Positions 31,601 through 34,671 of a stretch of 34,671 nt of DNA are shown here, piece after piece. The stretch is from NCBI GenBank assembly GCA_943704495.1, contig CALSCR010002772.1, positions 1-34,671 on the forward strand. Direction: 5' to 3'. The number at the start of each line of letters is the position of its first letter. Within the stretch, counting starts at the first letter, position 1. The notes below the pieces were generated by a model. The model was not told the DNA's origin, searched no databases, and worked only from the letters and a program-made list of their open reading frames with translations. The translations under genes were made by a program, and so were the position numbers. The stretch is from Pigoraptor chileana (taxonomy: Eukaryota; Opisthokonta; Filasterea).

Positions 31601-34431
31601 CAGTCGAGGGAGCCACCCGGATGCAGAAGCGCGTGTCATGTCCATGCGGCGCACACAGCGTTGGCGTGCTCCCTTCAGTTTCGCCGACAGCTCGCGAAGC
31701 TAATAAACGAGTGTGCCAATGATTACTTACGGAGTAAGCTTCAATAATGAATGCTCAGCGCAAGAAACAACGCCGGGTCGCAGTCAAACATGAACTCCCT
31801 CGTGTGAAACGTTCGTGGGCATGTGTGCACAAATGCCGACGAGAAAAAATAATAAAATCGGTTTGCAGCGAGCTCGCTACAAATTACCCACCTGCTGCTC
31901 AACGCGAACGTCACGCGAGTACCGTTCTTCCTGTACTTCCTTTTTACAGGCGTGCACCCTCAACGTAAGGCAGATCCAGTCAAAGTGGTCACTCAGATAG
32001 GCGAGATTGTTGGTATACGGCGTCAGCTCTTCATTGTCCGTGGGTACAGTAGGGGTCATGGAGGGAGCTTCAAGATCCGGCCGCCCTTCCTCCTCTTCCC
32101 GCACACCGCGCAGCAAATCGGCAATATTTGTCTCCTCGTCACGGTCCCCCTTGAGTTCTGGCTCGGGTGTGCCATCCTCAGGTGACTTTACGTCGTCGGA
32201 TGAAGTTGGCTGCAGAAGAGATTTCAGTGTGATGTGGTACGCGCATGGTATGCATTGGGGTTATTTGGGAAATGCGTGTGCGATTGCATTAGAAAAATGT
32301 GTCAAGTCACCGCTGGATGTGATGCGCGAGGGAGTGGCGTCAACACCACCGACATATTTCGTGTGCAAAGAACATCTGGACTTGATATCCAGCACACACG
32401 ACGACAAGTGCCCACGCTTACATGTACACATCCGCGCACACAGAAACACCTAGTAACATGCAGATCCGGTAACCGACGTACGCATACACACTGGCGCATA
32501 CACAAAATACACCACATACCCTGTCAGCGAGTTGATCGGCATTCGGATCCTCTTTTTGCAGCACCGCATACAATCCCGTCCCATCGATTTTGAGTTTGTT
32601 TTCAGTTGACATTTCTCCACCAAGTACAACCGCGATCATGTGACCGGGCATCTGGGGCATGTAACGAACCGGCGAATCTTGTTCCTGTTGTGTCATTCAG
32701 AAAACATAAAGCGAAATAAAGACCATTGCAATATGTGAGCCGTGCCATGTCACACAAGCACATCGACGTGCAGACGAAATGCAAGCGTCCACGTTACATT
32801 GTGTACAAACTGCCTGCAGAGCAAGATATGTCACATACTCTGATTGTGTGCATCATAAACTTCAGATATCAAAAACGAGTGAGTAACCGCACCTCAATGC
32901 ATACAATGCTCTCCTTCGCATAGCGACGCTTCTTGTCAATAAACCTAAGCCCTTCTGACATGGTCATTTGGCAGTACACTCGAAGTGTCTGCGTTGCAAT
33001 CGGATATATTAGAAGCATGTTTCAGTTTATGGGACGGCCGAATGGGTCAAAGTTTGGATAGGGGTTACAAGAAGGGTTTGCACACACACTCACACACACA
33101 CGCATACACATCAGTGAGTCAGCCTCGAAAACAAAGTCAAGGCAGTGCTCGAAACACACACATCAAATAACCCACTTCAAGAAACGATGAAATACGATCC
33201 CCTCCTTCCAAGGTGAAGACAAACGTGTCGGAGTTTGCAAACACAATCGTCGCCAAGGCCATCATTTCCTTCTCGCTCATGTCATACTCCTCGGAAATGC
33301 GAACAATCCTGCAATTTGATGAAAGGATTGTCTGTGGTGAGGCGTACAGTAATCATGCAAACCTGAAACACACGATGTTCAGACACACACACAGAGACAC
33401 ATCCAAAGAGAAGACAAACAGATACACCCAACGAGAGACACACACACACACACAGACACATACACCTCGCATGCAAACACAGGCGCTCGTACACACTGCA
33501 CACACACATACACACAGACACACACTGCACACTGCATACAAACACAGAGACATACAGACCCTGCATACAAACACAGGATATACACTGTACACAGACACAC
33601 AATGCACACCCGCCCACACACCCATGCGCACAGTCGACACACAGACATCACCCCACCCCACAGAGATACAGACCACTATATATATATACGCAGCATTGTA
33701 AAAACAGTTCCAGGTCAACGACCTGGGCAGATACAATACGTTAACACGCCCAGAAACACATACGCTACGGAGACACGCGATATGTCGGAAAATAGAATGA
33801 ACTCGCGGGTGACTAGATGCAGACACAAACACGAACAAAAGCAACAGAGCGCACCTTGGAGCGAGTATTTTGCAGCCATCGAAGTAATGCGCCTCGATCT
33901 TCGCGCGGATCAGGTCGAGGGCAAGACTGTGAGCTTCCATTGCAGCCCTCTCCGCTGTTGCAAGGTACTCCAGCTGCGCGGCGGATCCCACAGCCAAGGG
34001 CACCTCCTCAACAAGCGGACTGACGGCGATCCGCTTGAGGTAGTCGCGGACGTCAAGCATGGCCTTCTGTGCAGAGAAATACGCTCGCATCTGCTTGATA
34101 AACAGGGCGCTGTGTTAGTGCGCATCGCTGAAAGCATTCGTTAGAATAGGGACGAAAGATCAGTAGAAAGAAGCAAGATTACTCGCACCAAGTTCAGGCA
34201 CTCCTCATCGGAGCCAAAGGGGCTGCTTGCGTCGACGGAGAGCGCCTTGAAGGCCGAATTCCCTATCAGCGCAGGAAGGGTTGGATTCGCGCTCGCCAGC
34301 GATGCGAAAGCGCTCGCAAGACACGACGGAGACCGCGTCGGCGCCACACGAACACTACTCCCATTTAAAGTGGGACAGGCACTTTCAGAGATGCCATCGA
34401 GGGCGCTCACATGGTTGCTTTCATGCGCCAT
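27474..34431 (-). CDS. Tandem AAA+ ATPase with novel N-terminal region (17 exons)
   Basis: Seventeen exons: 34189-34431, 33855-34090, 33176-33308, 32893-32988, 32520-32684, 31892-32209, 31475-31699, 30938-31207, 30593-30748, 30224-30347, 29793-29947, 29598-29698, 29257-29377, 28800-29017, 28456-28582, 28115-28293, 27474-27861. All phases agree, giving about 1084 residues. Residues 1-560 match no family I know; LFKILGLDEFEKLVLYTL recalls the 'FGLSxFERDxLLL' stretch of bacterial two-part AAA ATPases. AAA module 1 has Walker A FGQSGTGKT (about 607-615), Walker B ILFFDEAEAMF, sensor-1 IIMATNR, and a GGFIKNAMLAAL helix. AAA module 2 has Walker A HGPPGVGKT (863-871), Walker B VLVFDEAEGLF (918-928), IVILCTNLIDGIDPAFFRRF and GGHIKNACFKAA. 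Both keep the catalytic DE and paired arginines, so both may hydrolyse ATP. Substrate, location and partners are unknown. The two modules resemble each other in layout, suggesting an old internal duplication. Confidence 0.85.
28614..28675. repeat. (AC)n microsatellite, tandem AAA gene intron 14
   Basis: About 25 AC units (TG on the coding strand) lie close to the acceptor of the exon carrying the second Walker A motif. Confidence 0.9.
33362..33680. repeat. AC-rich degenerate minisatellite, tandem AAA gene intron 2
   Basis: About 300 bp consist mostly of imperfect CACACA and CAGACA words, including near-repeats such as CTGCATACAAACACAG (two copies at 33532 and 33560). ORFs on both strands across it are Thr/His- or Cys/Val-rich translations and are not genes. 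Confidence 0.85.
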
Positions 34432-34671
34432 AGCTAAAACGGAGTCGGCCTGGGTCGGTTGAGTATTAGCTGTCGTTGGCCCACAGTTGTTGTAGTTGTT
34501 ATTGCTGTTGCTGATGAGGTATGAAGTTGTAGATGCCTTCGTCTACGGGTTCAGACAAGGGCACTGTCTGAGCAATATATATATACATAATGAGGACAGT
34601 GTCGCAATCACTGACAGTTCAGTCACTGAGCAATAGTCGGCGAAGCAACTACTGCCGACTGACTGATGGCC
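34432..34671 (-). promoter_or_regulatory. Upstream region of the tandem AAA gene
   Basis: The last 240 bp lie 5' of the tandem AAA start codon. They contain a (GTT/GCT)-rich run near 34483-34520, a TATATATATA-like stretch near 34577-34588 about 150 bp upstream of the start codon, and a terminal CAGT/ACTG-rich block (34605-34671). A promoter is expected here but no specific site can be proved. Confidence 0.4.

Noticed and set aside
33353-33854. Read-through of tandem AAA exon 2 into a Cys/Val-rich tail
   Set aside because: The frame runs past a good GTGCGC donor into an AC-rich intron. Splicing to 33308 restores a helical, in-frame sequence.

Overview
This window is nuclear DNA of a eukaryote that I cannot place. 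Genes are split by many GT-AG introns, and spacers and introns are full of (AC)n, (TG)n and (TA)n microsatellites. The genes are typical of a flagellated unicellular eukaryote: kinetochore Spc25, NudC, mitochondrial sulfite oxidase, a CatSper sperm/flagellar Ca2+-channel auxiliary subunit, a DENN-RUN Rab regulator, spastin and a large double AAA+ ATPase. There are no operons, rRNA, CRISPR arrays or bacterial signals. I saw no retroviral, LTR or Polinton-like element.

Layout. 1-764 (+): last exons of SPC25, cut by the window edge. 1269-2264 (+): intronless NUDC. 2611-5152 (-): SUOX in two exons; the second carries the conserved Moco-domain end plus an unusual Pro/Ala/Thr tail, and the intron holds a 92-bp minisatellite. 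5153-6819: long divergent spacer. 6820-14711 (+): an eleven-exon gene that appears to join a signal peptide, a Delta/Jagged-like N-terminus and about 13 EGF-like repeats to a complete CATSPERD/CATSPERE-type ectodomain with one C-terminal membrane segment. 15968-19498 (-): DENN-RUN protein, DENND5-like. 20704-26173 (-): spastin-like microtubule-severing ATPase in eleven exons. 27474-34431 (-): tandem AAA+ ATPase in seventeen exons with a novel-looking N-terminal region.

How the genes relate: there is no pathway cluster. A loose microtubule/flagellum theme (Spc25, NudC, CatSper, spastin) may be chance. The most notable items are the EGF-CatSper fusion, the tandem AAA+ protein, a dispersed ~50-bp repeat family found at several loci, an excess of the palindrome CACGTG, and long spacers enriched in CAGT/ACTG and GCCGGC words. 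Exon limits were worked out by hand from splice signals, reading phase and family alignments recalled from memory. They are predictions, not transcript evidence.
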